A stretch of DNA of 64,000 nucleotides from Phormidesmis priestleyi ULC007 (GCF_001895925.1 NZ_MPPI01000019.1:1-64000); one strand, 5' to 3'. Shown: positions 1-8,998, numbered from the stretch's first letter. Notes: generated from the sequence alone by a model not told the origin. Translations and numbers: made by a program.

Positions 1-36
1 TCTGAGTTTGAGAGCGTTAGTCTTAACCTCAACCCG

Positions 37-480
37 TTGGGATCAATTCTGGAACAAGCTGAATCAATATGGCTTTTCCATTGCGCTCTAAGGGTATCAA
101 ATAAAGGTCGCACCCCTGCTAACACAAATCGCCGCCTGTCTCCCCCAATCCTGAATCAAGATACCGACTCCCTCAACGGCTTAAACACTATCCAGGGTTA
201 CAGCACCCAACGCCAAGAAGCCACCCCCGAAGCCGTGCACCAAGCCTATCAAACCATGCTGGCAAAGCAACAGACTGAAACCGAAAAACTTGCCCTCTAC
301 CGTGCCGCCTCCGACGCTGCCCGTTTAGCAGAATGGGAATTCCACAACGCAGTTCTAGCAATGAAAGAAGTTGTGCGAGGACAATTCGGTGCCGACAGTA
401 ATGAAGCCCAGTCCGTTGGCTTGAAGAAAAAATCAGACCGCAAGCGCCCTTCCCGTCAAAAACTCGCTGCCGCCAGTTAG
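37..480 (+). CDS. Conserved small protein, coiled-coil with basic tail; start unresolved
   Basis: I recognise no function. The conserved-looking part starts near residue 30 (NRRLSPPIL) and runs through a probable helical stretch rich in Gln, Glu and Ala to a basic tail (GLKKKSDRKRP). From memory, related cyanobacterial proteins begin close to the NRRLS segment, but there is no ATG there. The only start in frame is a TTG at 37, and the frame is open to the left edge of the window. So the first ~30 residues are doubtful: the gene may start outside the window or may have lost its start codon. It is separated from its convergent neighbour by about 80 bp. Confidence 0.55.
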   Translation: MGSILEQAESIWLFHCALRVSNKGRTPANTNRRLSPPILNQDTDSLNGLNTIQGYSTQRQEATPEAVHQAYQTMLAKQQTETEKLALYRAASDAARLAEWEFHNAVLAMKEVVRGQFGADSNEAQSVGLKKKSDRKRPSRQKLAAAS

Positions 481-562
481 CAAATTGGGATTACCGGATA
501 ACAAAGCGATCGCACCCACTGATTAACCGATTAAACAGAGGGGCGATCGCTCTTCTCATCGC

Positions 563-1051
563 TTACAAATTCAGCTTCCTTCGCATCACTTCTCTGGCAA
601 CTTCATAATCTTCACCAATGAGATAGGAGAAGTGATAGTAACTGGCGAGGTAGAAATCACAGCCGAATTGTTGATAGCGATCGGCAACTGCCAAAAAGCC
701 ATACCGCGCCGACCATTCGTCGTTGAAGTAGGATTCATGAAACGAGTCATGCAGAAATAGCGTTAATGTTTGATGATTCACCCCTGGAATGAGACGAATA
801 AGCTCAATATTTGGATGATGAGAACGGGGCACTGGCAACAGCACCTCAAACCTATCAAACGTTAAAAACTCCGCCAAATCTGCTTCGGTTGTTTCATAAT
901 AGGGAGAGGCATTTTCTGGTAGGGCGACGAAATGCTGCCAAGATAGAAAGAACTCATGCTTGGCATCAAGTCCAGGATCGATGTCTAACCGCCAACGATC
1001 GTCCTGACAAAGATCCTCTATCACTTCACTTGGAAGATATGCCAGTTGCAT
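563..1051 (-). CDS. Hypothetical protein, 162 aa
   Basis: Not recognised. A soluble acidic protein without signal peptide or membrane segment. It is rich in aromatic residues, with clusters such as SYFNDEWSARYGF and YLASYYHFSYL in the second half, and ends in a basic helix (REVMRRKLNL). It starts with ATG at 1051, 8 bp downstream of the glmS stop on the same strand, so it is probably co-transcribed with glmS. A longer reading frame on the opposite strand (811-1053) is its shadow. Coding is supported by length, an ordinary start and operon spacing. Confidence 0.6.
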   Translation of the reverse strand: MQLAYLPSEVIEDLCQDDRWRLDIDPGLDAKHEFFLSWQHFVALPENASPYYETTEADLAEFLTFDRFEVLLPVPRSHHPNIELIRLIPGVNHQTLTLFLHDSFHESYFNDEWSARYGFLAVADRYQQFGCDFYLASYYHFSYLIGEDYEVAREVMRRKLNL

Positions 1052-1059
1052 AGGTTGAC

Positions 1060-2943
1060 CTACTCTACAGTGACACTTTTGGCGAGGTTGCGAGGCTGAT
1101 CGACATCTAAGCCACGACGGGCAGCAATGTGATATGCCAACAACTGAAGCGGAATCACCGTCAAAATCGGTGACAGCAATTCATCGACATGAGGCACCGG
1201 GATGAGCGTATCAAACGTATCTGCCGCTTCTTGCTCATCCATCGGAGTCACGCCGATCAGTCGAGCATCTCTCGCCCGTGCTTCTTGAGCATTAGAAAGA
1301 ACCTTTTCGTAAACCGCTCCGGGCATGGCGATCGCTACCACAGGCACCTTGGCATCTAAAAGCGCGATCGGGCCATGCTTCATTTCACCAGCAGGATAGC
1401 CTTCGGCGTGAATGTAGCTGATTTCTTTGAGTTTCAATGCACCTTCGAGAGCGATCGGAAAGTTAATCCCGCGTCCCAAGAAAATAAAGTCTTGAGTCTC
1501 TGCAAAGTCATGGGCGAGTTCTTCGATATAGCGCTCCTGACTTTCTAGCACCACTTCCATCTGAGCCGGGAGCTGCCGCAGTCCGACCAAAATTTCTTCG
1601 AGTTGCTCTGGAGATTTAGCCTGACGGCGATCGGTCAGATCCAACGCGAGGCCATAGAATGCCATCACCTGAGCGACAAACGTTTTGGTAGCCGCTACGC
1701 CGATCTCAATGCCTGCGTGGGTGTCGATGATGTTGGGAACCAAATCACCTAAAGAGCTTTCGGGGCGGTTGGTGATGCCGAGCAGACGGGACTGCAATTC
1801 TGGTTGAGTGAAGCTCGATCGCCGCTTTTTCTCCATCTCCAAGGCGGCTAATGTGTCGGCTGTCTCACCGGATTGAGTGACCCCGATCGTCAGGGTATTC
1901 GGCGTAATCGGTGCAGGCGCATAGCGAAATTCTGACGCATAATGCACCGTAGTCGGAACTCCTGCCAATTGCTCTAAAAGATACTTTCCGACTAAGCCAG
2001 CGTGCCAACTCGTCCCGCACGCCACGATTTGAATGTGCTGTAAATCTGCCAGCAATTCGGGCGCTAAACCGAGATGAATCGGTGATTTATTTGCATCTGT
2101 CGCCGCCCATTCACCATCAAAATAGGCTTCTAAACAAGCGCGAACGACTCCAGGCTGCTCGTAGATTTCTTTGAGCATGAAGTGTTTGAAGCCCTGTTTC
2201 TCTACCATGACGGGGTTCCAATTCAACGTGCGCGGAGTCTTTTTGAGTCGATGTCCATCAAAGCTGTAAATCTCAACGCCCAAAGGAGTCATGCGGGCAA
2301 TTTCACCATTCTCAAGCGGCAAAACGGCACGGGTGTAAGGGACTAGCGCGGGAGTATCAGACGCACAGTAGAATTCGCCTTGCCCAAATCCCAAAACGAC
2401 GGGGGCTTGTTGACGCGCCACGATTAGTTCGTCGGGATAATCGGCAGAGATAACGGCGATCGCAAAAGCTCCATGGAGTTGATTGACCACCAAGCGAACC
2501 GCTTCGAGCAGCGACGAATCTTCAAGCGTTGCTAGTTGCTCTGCAATTAAGTGGGGAATGACTTCGGTATCGGTGTCTGATCGAAACTCACAGCCGCGAC
2601 TTTTTAACGCTTCGCGCAGTTCTCGGTAGTTTTCGATAATGCCGTTTTGGATGACTGCAATTCGCTGGTCAGTATCCATGTGAGGATGGGCGTTATATTC
2701 TTCGGGTTTGCCGTGGGTTGCCCAGCGAGTGTGAGCGATGCCAATGCGAGCGGGATTGTCTTCGCCAGCGAGTTTTTCTTCGAGGTTGATCAATTTGCCC
2801 TTGGCGCGGACACAGTGAATTTCACCTTCTAAAACGGTGGCGATTCCGGCTGAGTCATAGCCTCGATATTCGAGTTTGCGAAGCCCTTCGAGCAAGATCC
2901 CGCTAGCGGCTTGCGTTCCGATGTAGCCGACAATTCCACACAT
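1060..2943 (-). CDS. glmS: Glutamine-fructose-6-phosphate aminotransferase (isomerizing)
   Basis: Makes glucosamine-6-phosphate from fructose-6-phosphate and glutamine, the entry step to UDP-GlcNAc for peptidoglycan and lipopolysaccharide. The N-terminal class II glutamine amidotransferase domain begins MCGIVGYIG; Cys2 becomes the catalytic N-terminal nucleophile after Met removal. Two SIS sugar-isomerase domains follow (CGTSWHAG, SGETADT, then GRGINFPIALEGALKLKE), and the end DQPRNLAKSVTVE is the standard GlmS C-terminus. I chose the ATG at 2943 although the frame is open 17 codons further, because Cys must follow Met and AAGGAG lies just upstream. 627 residues, a normal length. Confidence 0.97.
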   Translation of the reverse strand: MCGIVGYIGTQAASGILLEGLRKLEYRGYDSAGIATVLEGEIHCVRAKGKLINLEEKLAGEDNPARIGIAHTRWATHGKPEEYNAHPHMDTDQRIAVIQNGIIENYRELREALKSRGCEFRSDTDTEVIPHLIAEQLATLEDSSLLEAVRLVVNQLHGAFAIAVISADYPDELIVARQQAPVVLGFGQGEFYCASDTPALVPYTRAVLPLENGEIARMTPLGVEIYSFDGHRLKKTPRTLNWNPVMVEKQGFKHFMLKEIYEQPGVVRACLEAYFDGEWAATDANKSPIHLGLAPELLADLQHIQIVACGTSWHAGLVGKYLLEQLAGVPTTVHYASEFRYAPAPITPNTLTIGVTQSGETADTLAALEMEKKRRSSFTQPELQSRLLGITNRPESSLGDLVPNIIDTHAGIEIGVAATKTFVAQVMAFYGLALDLTDRRQAKSPEQLEEILVGLRQLPAQMEVVLESQERYIEELAHDFAETQDFIFLGRGINFPIALEGALKLKEISYIHAEGYPAGEMKHGPIALLDAKVPVVAIAMPGAVYEKVLSNAQEARARDARLIGVTPMDEQEAADTFDTLIPVPHVDELLSPILTVIPLQLLAYHIAARRGLDVDQPRNLAKSVTVE

Positions 2944-3006
2944 AGCCCACTCCTTGATGAATGTTTTATAGATTGTTTTACAGAACGACCTCATTTACCT
3001 ACAGAC

Positions 3007-3267
3007 TTACAGGTAGACTTCTCTACGGTGCTTGACTCGAATAACAGCAATTACCTTGTCTTCTCGACTGAAATCGTAAAGCACACGATAGTCACCGACC
3101 CTGAGCTTGAAAAAGTCTGACAGGTCTCCGGTCAATGATTGCGGTTTGAGTTGGTCAAAGTTTTTAGCCAGCCAGTCGATTTTACTGATAATGCGTTCTC
3201 GGATCGTTTGATCCAAAGCACCGAGATCGGAAATGGCTTCAGGCTCAAATTCAACAAGGTAGCTCAT
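3007..3267 (-). CDS. RelE/ParE-family toxin
   Basis: 86 residues with the RelE/ParE-fold pattern: an N-terminal strand (YLVEFEPEA), a helical hairpin around LDQTIRERIISKIDWLAKN, then strands with FFKLRVGDYRVLYDF and an Arg-rich end (RVKHRREVYL). In RelE relatives these basic residues act on ribosome-bound mRNA; ParE relatives poison gyrase, and the sequence alone does not decide which applies. Its ATG overlaps the stop of the upstream antitoxin by four bases, the normal translational coupling in such pairs. It lies 63 bp upstream of the glmS start. Confidence 0.85.
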   Translation of the reverse strand: MSYLVEFEPEAISDLGALDQTIRERIISKIDWLAKNFDQLKPQSLTGDLSDFFKLRVGDYRVLYDFSREDKVIAVIRVKHRREVYL

Positions 3268-3482
3268 GAAAAGGTGAGACCAAATCGTTTCGCTACTTCT
3301 TCAGCCGGAATTCCTCGTTCTCCTGCGGCTCGACGCTTGCGGGATTCAAACAGTTGTTGTTTGATTTCGGGTCGAATTTCTTTACCCTCATCGGGATCGC
3401 CAAGCAACTCTCCTAAAGTTTCTATGACAGTCTCTCGAATTAAAGCCTTGAGTTCCTCAGTAGTCAAATCTTTCACTTGCAT
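3264..3482 (-). CDS. Antitoxin partner of the RelE/ParE-type toxin
   Basis: 72 residues, acidic first half (LTTEELKALIRETVIETLGELL) and basic second half (QQLFESRKRRAAGERGIPAEEV). It overlaps the downstream toxin by ATGA. The pattern fits the short cyanobacterial antitoxins that precede RelE-type toxins: a helical region followed by a toxin-binding tail. No recognisable DNA-binding fold can be assigned by eye. Function is inferred from its position and size. Confidence 0.75.
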   Translation of the reverse strand: MQVKDLTTEELKALIRETVIETLGELLGDPDEGKEIRPEIKQQLFESRKRRAAGERGIPAEEVAKRFGLTFS

Positions 3483-3538
3483 GAGACGAGTGTTATGTGG
3501 ACTAAATTTAGTTTACTTCGTCTAGCTATTACCAGCCT

Positions 3539-3657
3539 TCATCTCTTTGCCCTGTGTTCTTGCAAGAGCTTGTGAATGAAGCGATCGCGCCCGCTGACCT
3601 GCTGGAGGAACGTTCGTTCTGTTGCGTAGTTGAGAAAGCGGGCATAGTTCCAGAAAA
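3539..3657 (-). pseudogene. Remnant: second copy of the 3' end of the NACHT gene
   Basis: The minus strand reads WNYARFLNYATER, then FLQQVSGRDRFIHKLLQEH and a TGA. This is nearly the same as the last ~38 codons of the NACHT gene that ends at 4357. DNA similarity runs through the stop codon and then fades. No start and no rest of the gene are present. The two copies flank the VapBC pair at 3665-4311, so either the 3' end was duplicated when the pair inserted or a second NACHT gene decayed here. Confidence 0.8.
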
Positions 3658-3664
3658 TGAAGTT

Positions 3665-4099
3665 CTACTTGAATGGGTTGATGAGTGTGAGTCGCTGTTC
3701 CACAAGCAAACCATCTTGCATATCCTCTGAATAGAAAACCTCGGCATCAGTGAATAAAGCACTGGCAATAATCAAGCCATCCCAAAAAGAAAAGTGATAG
3801 CGCGATCGTAAGTCAGAGGCTTTGATTAGAATTTCAATATTTGGAGCAACAACCGCACAACGAGCCTCAAAGGTTTGAATGAGCAGCTTAATTTGTGCTT
3901 CAGTAAAAGCGGCTTTCTTTAGAGCATTGGCGCAAACTTCGTTAATAACTTGTGTGCTAACAATAATATTTTCTGAATCGGTCAAAGTTTGTGCAATGCT
4001 GCGCTTTCTTTCGCTTTCTTGAGTCGTTGATGATTGATTCTCTAGAAGATAATACAACCAGATGTTTGAGTCTAAAAAGCATCGTTGTTGGGTCATCAT
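3665..4099 (-). CDS. PIN-domain toxin (VapC-like ribonuclease)
   Basis: 144 residues with the PIN-domain acidic residues in order: Asp in FLDSNIWLYYLL (residue 10), Glu in VINEVCANAL, Asp in FSFWDGLIIASA and Asp in FYSEDMQDG. These bind metal for RNA cleavage in VapC toxins. It overlaps the upstream antitoxin by four bases (ATGA). The pair is enclosed by two copies of the NACHT 3' end, which suggests insertion as a unit. Nothing is missing from the catalytic set, so it is probably active. Confidence 0.88.
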   Translation of the reverse strand: MMTQQRCFLDSNIWLYYLLENQSSTTQESERKRSIAQTLTDSENIIVSTQVINEVCANALKKAAFTEAQIKLLIQTFEARCAVVAPNIEILIKASDLRSRYHFSFWDGLIIASALFTDAEVFYSEDMQDGLLVEQRLTLINPFK

Positions 4100-4311
4100 C
4101 GATCGTGACTTTCATCTCTTGTGAGAAAGCGATCGACCTTAACCGGATTTTTTGCTAGTTCATCCATGAAGTCGGGTCGTGAGGTTTGTTTTGTAGATTG
4201 CTTGACTACAATAATCTTGACAGTGTTTGCTCCCACGATTTCTTGTTTGTATTCATCGGGGATTACGATTTCACCATTTTCAACTTTTGCTTGAAACTCT
4301 ACTGTGATCAT
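4096..4311 (-). CDS. Antitoxin of the PIN toxin (VapB-like)
   Basis: 71 residues from ATG at 4311. The frame is open 14 codons further, but GGAGAA upstream supports 4311 and the longer start would be within ~5 bp of the NACHT stop. The sequence begins MITVEFQAKVENGEIVIPDEYK, like the strand pattern of AbrB/MazE-type or short VapB antitoxins (a substrate-like VENGEIVIP motif). It continues into a charged C-terminus that would wrap the toxin. It overlaps the toxin gene by four bases. Confidence 0.75.
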   Translation of the reverse strand: MITVEFQAKVENGEIVIPDEYKQEIVGANTVKIIVVKQSTKQTSRPDFMDELAKNPVKVDRFLTRDESHDR

Positions 4312-4356
4312 GACAATTCTCCAACGTGCATCACCCCATTCTACTGCTTTCAATCC

Positions 4357-6330
4357 TCATCCCTTTGCCAGGTGTTCTTGCAACAGTTTGTGAACGAAGC
4401 GATAGCGCCCACCGACTCGCTGGAGAAACATTCGTTCTGTGGCGTAGTTGAGAAAGCGGGCAAAGTTCCAGGGGATGGCGTGGCTGCGAAAGAGGACGAG
4501 ACGAAGTGAGAAGTGTTGAATGCAGGCTTGTCCGCCAATCCATTGGAAGCTAAACCAAACTAAAATTTGCAATAGCAAAGCAATATTGTTCAATTCAGTA
4601 ATACTGGATTTGTATGTTTGCAGTAGTAACGTTTGGATAAAGGCAGCAATGACTACCGCGAGGGCGACACATAGAGCTACGTTATTAATTGACCTCGAAA
4701 TACCTTGGTTTGGACGATTTGGACGAATTCGACTTTCAACGTCTACTTGTAGGCTGTCAATCAACACTCTAATTAACATTTCAACTAAAGCTGCAATCAT
4801 CCCGAAAGATAAGCCAGCAATCAGCACAACAATCAAGGCAAAGAATAGCACCTTAAGCAGTGGACCACTTAGCGCACCACTCAATACGGCACTCAACATA
4901 GAAATTAGCCCAAAAGACAATCCAAAAATTAAACCAATTCTCATTCCATCAATTAGATAAGACGATATATTCCTAGTAGCTCTCTTTATTGCCGCTTGTG
5001 TGAAACAAATTTGTAGCTTTTCGACAGTATTTATATTTTTTAATCCAGAAATCAGTCCACTAACTGAGCCAAGAATTAAGCCAATTACTAGTAAATCCAG
5101 CAGACTGGCTCTGCTCATAGATCCAAAAACTATTGCACCGATGAGTCCAAAAACTATTGCACTGATTAGCCCAGAAATTAGACTAAATACCAGTCGATAG
5201 AAACACTGCTGGCGATTCTTTATCAACCAAGCGGGTTGCATTCTTTCAATCAAAAACTCGCTTTCTGACTCACTTTGTAACTGTCTCGCTAAGTTCACTA
5301 ACCATCGACGAGTTTGCTTTGCAGGAGGCTCTTTCTCGATGTTGTACATTCGACTGTTAATTGATCTGTGCAGCATCTTCTCGACATAGGCATCTAGCAA
5401 AAAATCAAGCCGTTCTTGAGTAGACCGCAACGCCTGCCAGCGCTCTGCAAGCTCTTCTCGGTAAGCGACCAGAGTAATGCTTAACAGCAATGGTTGACGC
5501 ACCAGCGATCGCAACTCTGCATCTGCGCCCAACACCTGCCACAAGTTGAGTCGATTCACCTCACTCAAATATTGCTCAATCTGCGCGTCAGACAACTCTT
5601 GCAGATAAATTGCGCCATTGAGGTCTAGCTTTTGAGGATAGAGTTCATATTCCTCGCGCCGACTGCACACGACGATCGCTTCCGGCTTGCCCTCCCCTGT
5701 CAAAAACTGATTGATCGCCCTCACACAGGCAGGCTGAAGATCCGATCGCACTTCATCCAATCCATCCAATAACGGTAAAAGCTTCTGATCCTCCAGCCAC
5801 TTGGCGCTAATTTTGGAGCCGATGCCTTTTGTGGTGAGTTCTACGATCGTCCAATCTTTCAAACTTAGGCGCGGATCTTTCCAAGACGACAAATTGAGCA
5901 AAATCGGCATCGGGGCGCTGGGATCATCCAATGCTTTTTTGACCAGTGATTGCGCCAGTTCTAAAAGCGTCGTTGTTTTACCCGCACCAGGTTTTCCCAA
6001 AATCAACAGCTTGCCTTGAATGTCGGCGCGATCGAAGACGCTCAAAATTTCGGTGTCTGGCGCGATCGCTTCTGTGATCTGTCCGCTTTTGACCTCCATA
6101 TCCCAAAGCCGCCGCACTTGATCAAGATCGATCTCCTTGCCCAGGTTGATCAAGATTTGATTGTGCAGCGAAGTCGCTAATCGTCCTAAAATTTCTTTTT
6201 CAAAAGCTTTCAGCCATTTCACTTCGCGATCGGGACGTTTTCTCGATCGTTGATCTCCGATGTAAACATTTCCTGTGAGATGCTCGATCGGAATTTGATC
6301 ACGTCCATCATTTTTGTATTCTCGTGACAT
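4357..6330 (-). CDS. NACHT-type NTPase with N-terminal GRDQI motif and membrane C-terminus
   Basis: 657 residues. N-terminus (1-25) carries a short motif, YKNDGRDQIPIEHLTGNVYIG. A NACHT/STAND NTPase follows, with Walker A GKPGAGKTT (112-120), Walker B LLPLLDGLDEV (184-194) and an Arg sensor-like CSRREEY. From about residue 370 there are several Gly/Ile/Ser-rich membrane segments (LISGLISAIVFGLIGAIVFG type) and a soluble end, RYRFVHKLLQEHLAKG. No leucine-rich, TPR or WD repeats are seen. Its ATG directly follows the stop of the upstream helical gene with no gap. In bacteria such proteins act as switch ATPases in conflict and cell-death systems. The role here is inferred from architecture and context. 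Confidence 0.88.
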   Translation of the reverse strand: MSREYKNDGRDQIPIEHLTGNVYIGDQRSRKRPDREVKWLKAFEKEILGRLATSLHNQILINLGKEIDLDQVRRLWDMEVKSGQITEAIAPDTEILSVFDRADIQGKLLILGKPGAGKTTTLLELAQSLVKKALDDPSAPMPILLNLSSWKDPRLSLKDWTIVELTTKGIGSKISAKWLEDQKLLPLLDGLDEVRSDLQPACVRAINQFLTGEGKPEAIVVCSRREEYELYPQKLDLNGAIYLQELSDAQIEQYLSEVNRLNLWQVLGADAELRSLVRQPLLLSITLVAYREELAERWQALRSTQERLDFLLDAYVEKMLHRSINSRMYNIEKEPPAKQTRRWLVNLARQLQSESESEFLIERMQPAWLIKNRQQCFYRLVFSLISGLISAIVFGLIGAIVFGSMSRASLLDLLVIGLILGSVSGLISGLKNINTVEKLQICFTQAAIKRATRNISSYLIDGMRIGLIFGLSFGLISMLSAVLSGALSGPLLKVLFFALIVVLIAGLSFGMIAALVEMLIRVLIDSLQVDVESRIRPNRPNQGISRSINNVALCVALAVVIAAFIQTLLLQTYKSSITELNNIALLLQILVWFSFQWIGGQACIQHFSLRLVLFRSHAIPWNFARFLNYATERMFLQRVGGRYRFVHKLLQEHLAKG

Positions 6331-6732
6331 CTACGATCCACCAATTCGGGTATTGTCACCGTCGATCTTGTCGATATTAATTTGATCCCGACCGTAGTTG
6401 ATGTATTCCCGATTATCAACTGTTTGATTGTTGTTAATTTGTTGAGCAATCTGACGGATCTCAGTCGCAAAGGCTTGATCCTCATCCATTTCGAGGTCAA
6501 GATATTTGGTGAACTTTGTCAGCGATTCTTCAGTTCCTTGCTGCTCGATTTCAGCGATCGCTACTTCCGCCCGTTGATTTCCCGCAAACTTCGACTTGAT
6601 AAAATCTCGGAGCTTCTTCACACCCTCCATTCCGCCGCCGATCGACTTTTTAGCGATTTCTCCCGCACCAGATTTAATGAATTCGTTAAACGCGAGGGCA
6701 GCGATCGTCACAGCAGTGATAGGTTCAGGCAT
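6331..6732 (-). CDS. Small helical protein ending in GRDQI motif; candidate cell-death effector of the NACHT partner
   Basis: 133 residues. The first ~95 look all-helical (PITAVTIAALAFNEFIKSG, GVKKLRDFIKSKF). A polar linker (QQINNNQTVDN) and the motif EYINYGRDQINIDKIDGDNTRIGG follow. The same pattern occurs at the very N-terminus of the NACHT protein encoded next. Known bacterial NLR-associated pairs have a helical Bell-like effector with a C-terminal amyloid signalling motif and an NLR carrying the matching motif at its N-terminus; this pair has exactly that layout. I infer the Bell-like assignment from the pattern, not from a database hit. Confidence 0.72.
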   Translation of the reverse strand: MPEPITAVTIAALAFNEFIKSGAGEIAKKSIGGGMEGVKKLRDFIKSKFAGNQRAEVAIAEIEQQGTEESLTKFTKYLDLEMDEDQAFATEIRQIAQQINNNQTVDNREYINYGRDQINIDKIDGDNTRIGGS

Positions 6733-6800
6733 GGGTCAAAAATTCTCTACGCTGACTCTTTTATAGCCGACGATCGAGATGTTGTCTGAAAGCCCTAAAT

Positions 6801-6983
6801 TGACGTGAATTCGATGAAGCTTTTCGCTTCGTTCTGAGCGGCTTCTGCCCCCTAAATCCCCCAAATTGGGGGACTTCAAGCCAAGCCTTCCAGTTCAAAG
6901 TCCCCCAGAATGGGGGATTTAGGGGGCTTTCCGAATCCACAATCGGAGCAAACCATGCCTATCGAACTTATTGAACTGCCGTT
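6801..6983 (-). repeat. MITE-like element, CCCCCTAAAT family, degenerate copy 1
   Basis: Core at 6847-6927 is a large imperfect palindrome: CCCCCTAAATCCCCC at one side and GGGGGATTTAGGGGG at the other. Flanks match the other copies in inverse orientation (TTTTCGCTTCGTT...GGCTTCTGCC on the left; TCGAAC...CTGCCGTT on the right), but the terminal repeats have decayed. It fills most of the gene-free stretch 6733-7028 between the NACHT island and psaC. Confidence 0.75.
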
Positions 6984-7028
6984 AAATTGAGAGGTGACGA
7001 TCGGTTCGCCGACTCGTCCAATATTGCC

Positions 7029-7056
7029 AAAAAAAAGGAGGCAAGATTGCCCCCTC
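7029..7056 (-). terminator. Rho-independent terminator of psaC
   Basis: On the minus strand an AGGGGGCAA/TTGCCTCCT stem with a 2-base loop (one wobble pair) is followed by a run of T. It lies about 50 bp after the psaC stop. Confidence 0.8.
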
Positions 7057-7104
7057 TAGTTTTGAACCCACATGAATGAAAAATAGATTGCGTATAAGTT
7101 TTGC

Positions 7105-7458
<354 letters not shown>

Positions 7459-7524
7459 TCACAGCGTAGCCGCACTCTTTTAAGCAGTTGCAAAACTTTA
7501 AACTCCGTAATCTGGAGGGTCACG

Positions 7525-8046
7525 CTAGTTTTTAGAGCTGACCTCTGAGAGTGATTTTTTTACCCACTCAATATTATCCACAATCATTGAACATATTGGC
7601 TTGTCACTTTCAAGCTTGCAGAGTTCTGCTGATTTCTGGTAATCACTAATCGCCAGTCTGTAGTTTTTCTGCGCTTCAGCAGGATTTCGATCTTCTGCTG
7701 AACCTCCGAGGTGGTTGTATACTTGCCCTCGATCGTCGTACAAACCTACCAACGACAAAGAAGAGTTTTTATCTTTTCCACTCGAAACGATTTTTATCGC
7801 TTCTGTGAAATCTGCGATCGCGCCCTCACGATCGCCTGACTGCGATCGAATCCAACCTCGGTTAAAGTGAGCTAAAGCGTTATTGGGATCTTTGTAGATT
7901 CGTATATCTTCTTCTATCGTGGTGAACGGTATACCTTGCATTGAAAGAAGTACAATTCTCAGCCCGCCTACGATCGCTACAAAAACAATGCTTGAACTCA
8001 CCAAATAGAGAATGACAGCTTTTTTGCGGGATTTGTGGATAGTCAT
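7525..8046 (-). CDS. TPR-repeat protein with N-terminal membrane anchor
   Basis: 173 residues. A basic start (MTIHKSRKKA) and one hydrophobic segment (residues ~11-33) predict a single membrane anchor. TPR-like units follow: NNALAHFNRGWIRSQSGDREGAIADFTEAIKI, then a second around YDDRGQVYNHLGG...NYRLAISDYQKSAEL. TPRs mediate protein contacts; the partner is unknown. It lies head-to-tail between the Rpn-like gene and psaC with no clear operon link. Confidence 0.75.
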   Translation of the reverse strand: MTIHKSRKKAVILYLVSSSIVFVAIVGGLRIVLLSMQGIPFTTIEEDIRIYKDPNNALAHFNRGWIRSQSGDREGAIADFTEAIKIVSSGKDKNSSLSLVGLYDDRGQVYNHLGGSAEDRNPAEAQKNYRLAISDYQKSAELCKLESDKPICSMIVDNIEWVKKSLSEVSSKN

Positions 8047-8087
8047 CAGTGATACGGGAGAAAGATTTGCTCGGTCTGAACTCTAGA

Positions 8088-8942
8088 TCACCTGAGTTGC
8101 TGAACTTGAGCGATCGTCAGTCCTGTTTTCTGGGCGATCGTTTCTGTATCTAGAAGATCAAGGAGCGATCGGGCAATTTCCAGACGCTCTTCTTGTCGCC
8201 CTTCTTGTCGTCCTTCTTGTCGCCCGTCCTGTTTGGCTTTGAGGATGGCATTGCGGTTGTCATGCAAAACCATTTGTCGATTCTCCAGCACTTCTAACTC
8301 CTTACGGCTCAATCTGCTCTGCTTTGCCACCGTGAAGGCATGGTCGATCGCTGCCACTTCTCTCATTTTGGCTGGCACCGATTCTAACTGGTTCGCAGAC
8401 TTCAAGAAATATAGCCATTTGTCTACCAGAGTTTCGAGATCATCTAGCGTCTTGTTAAACTTTGGTAGCTCGACAAACACCAATTCAATATCATCGCTGT
8501 AGTCTGTCAGGTCGTCTTTTTCTTTGAGTCGATAGCGAGATAGGACACGATCGTTGCCCGGAAACATCTCAAAGTCCGTAATCGTCAGAGCGATGACTGG
8601 GTTGAGCAGTGTGTAATCTTCTCCAACCCCTAACTGAATCGAGAAAGCTTTGGCAGCGTTGTATAAGATTCTTTTCTCAAACCCCAACACATTCAAGACC
8701 TGCATCTCAATGATCACGGTTGTGCCGTCAAAGAGCGTTGCTTTAACATCCAAATATGAATCCTTGATTCCCTTAATTCGAGGAGCTTGATAGGGATCGA
8801 GAATAATGAGATCTCGAATCATGTCTTGCTCGTCGTAAACAAGGGCGTTGAGAAAACTGATCAAGATGTCTTTGCTTTGCTTGGAGCCAAAGATTTTCTT
8901 GAAGGCAAAATCAGTTTTAGGGTTGATGAAGACGCTCGGCAT
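8088..8942 (-). CDS. Rpn-family nuclease (PD-(D/E)XK transposase-like)
   Basis: 284 residues of the Rpn/YhgA-like family, whose members cut DNA and promote RecA-independent recombination. It begins MPSVFINPKTDFAFKKIFG and has the nuclease core YLDVKATLFDGTTVIIEMQVLN (an Asp...ExQ-type PD-(D/E)XK core). Helices follow, then a tandem 4-residue repeat near the end (GRQEGRQEGRQE, encoded by 12-bp DNA repeats at about 8190-8230) and a helix-turn-helix-like tail (ETIAQKTGLTIAQVQQ). The 12-bp repeats could vary in number by slippage. Length is normal and the gene appears intact. Confidence 0.88.
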   Translation of the reverse strand: MPSVFINPKTDFAFKKIFGSKQSKDILISFLNALVYDEQDMIRDLIILDPYQAPRIKGIKDSYLDVKATLFDGTTVIIEMQVLNVLGFEKRILYNAAKAFSIQLGVGEDYTLLNPVIALTITDFEMFPGNDRVLSRYRLKEKDDLTDYSDDIELVFVELPKFNKTLDDLETLVDKWLYFLKSANQLESVPAKMREVAAIDHAFTVAKQSRLSRKELEVLENRQMVLHDNRNAILKAKQDGRQEGRQEGRQEERLEIARSLLDLLDTETIAQKTGLTIAQVQQLR

Positions 8943-8998
8943 CGACTGTCTTGTGTAGTGATTTAATTCGATCGGATCTCAAGTCTTTTGACGCATTT

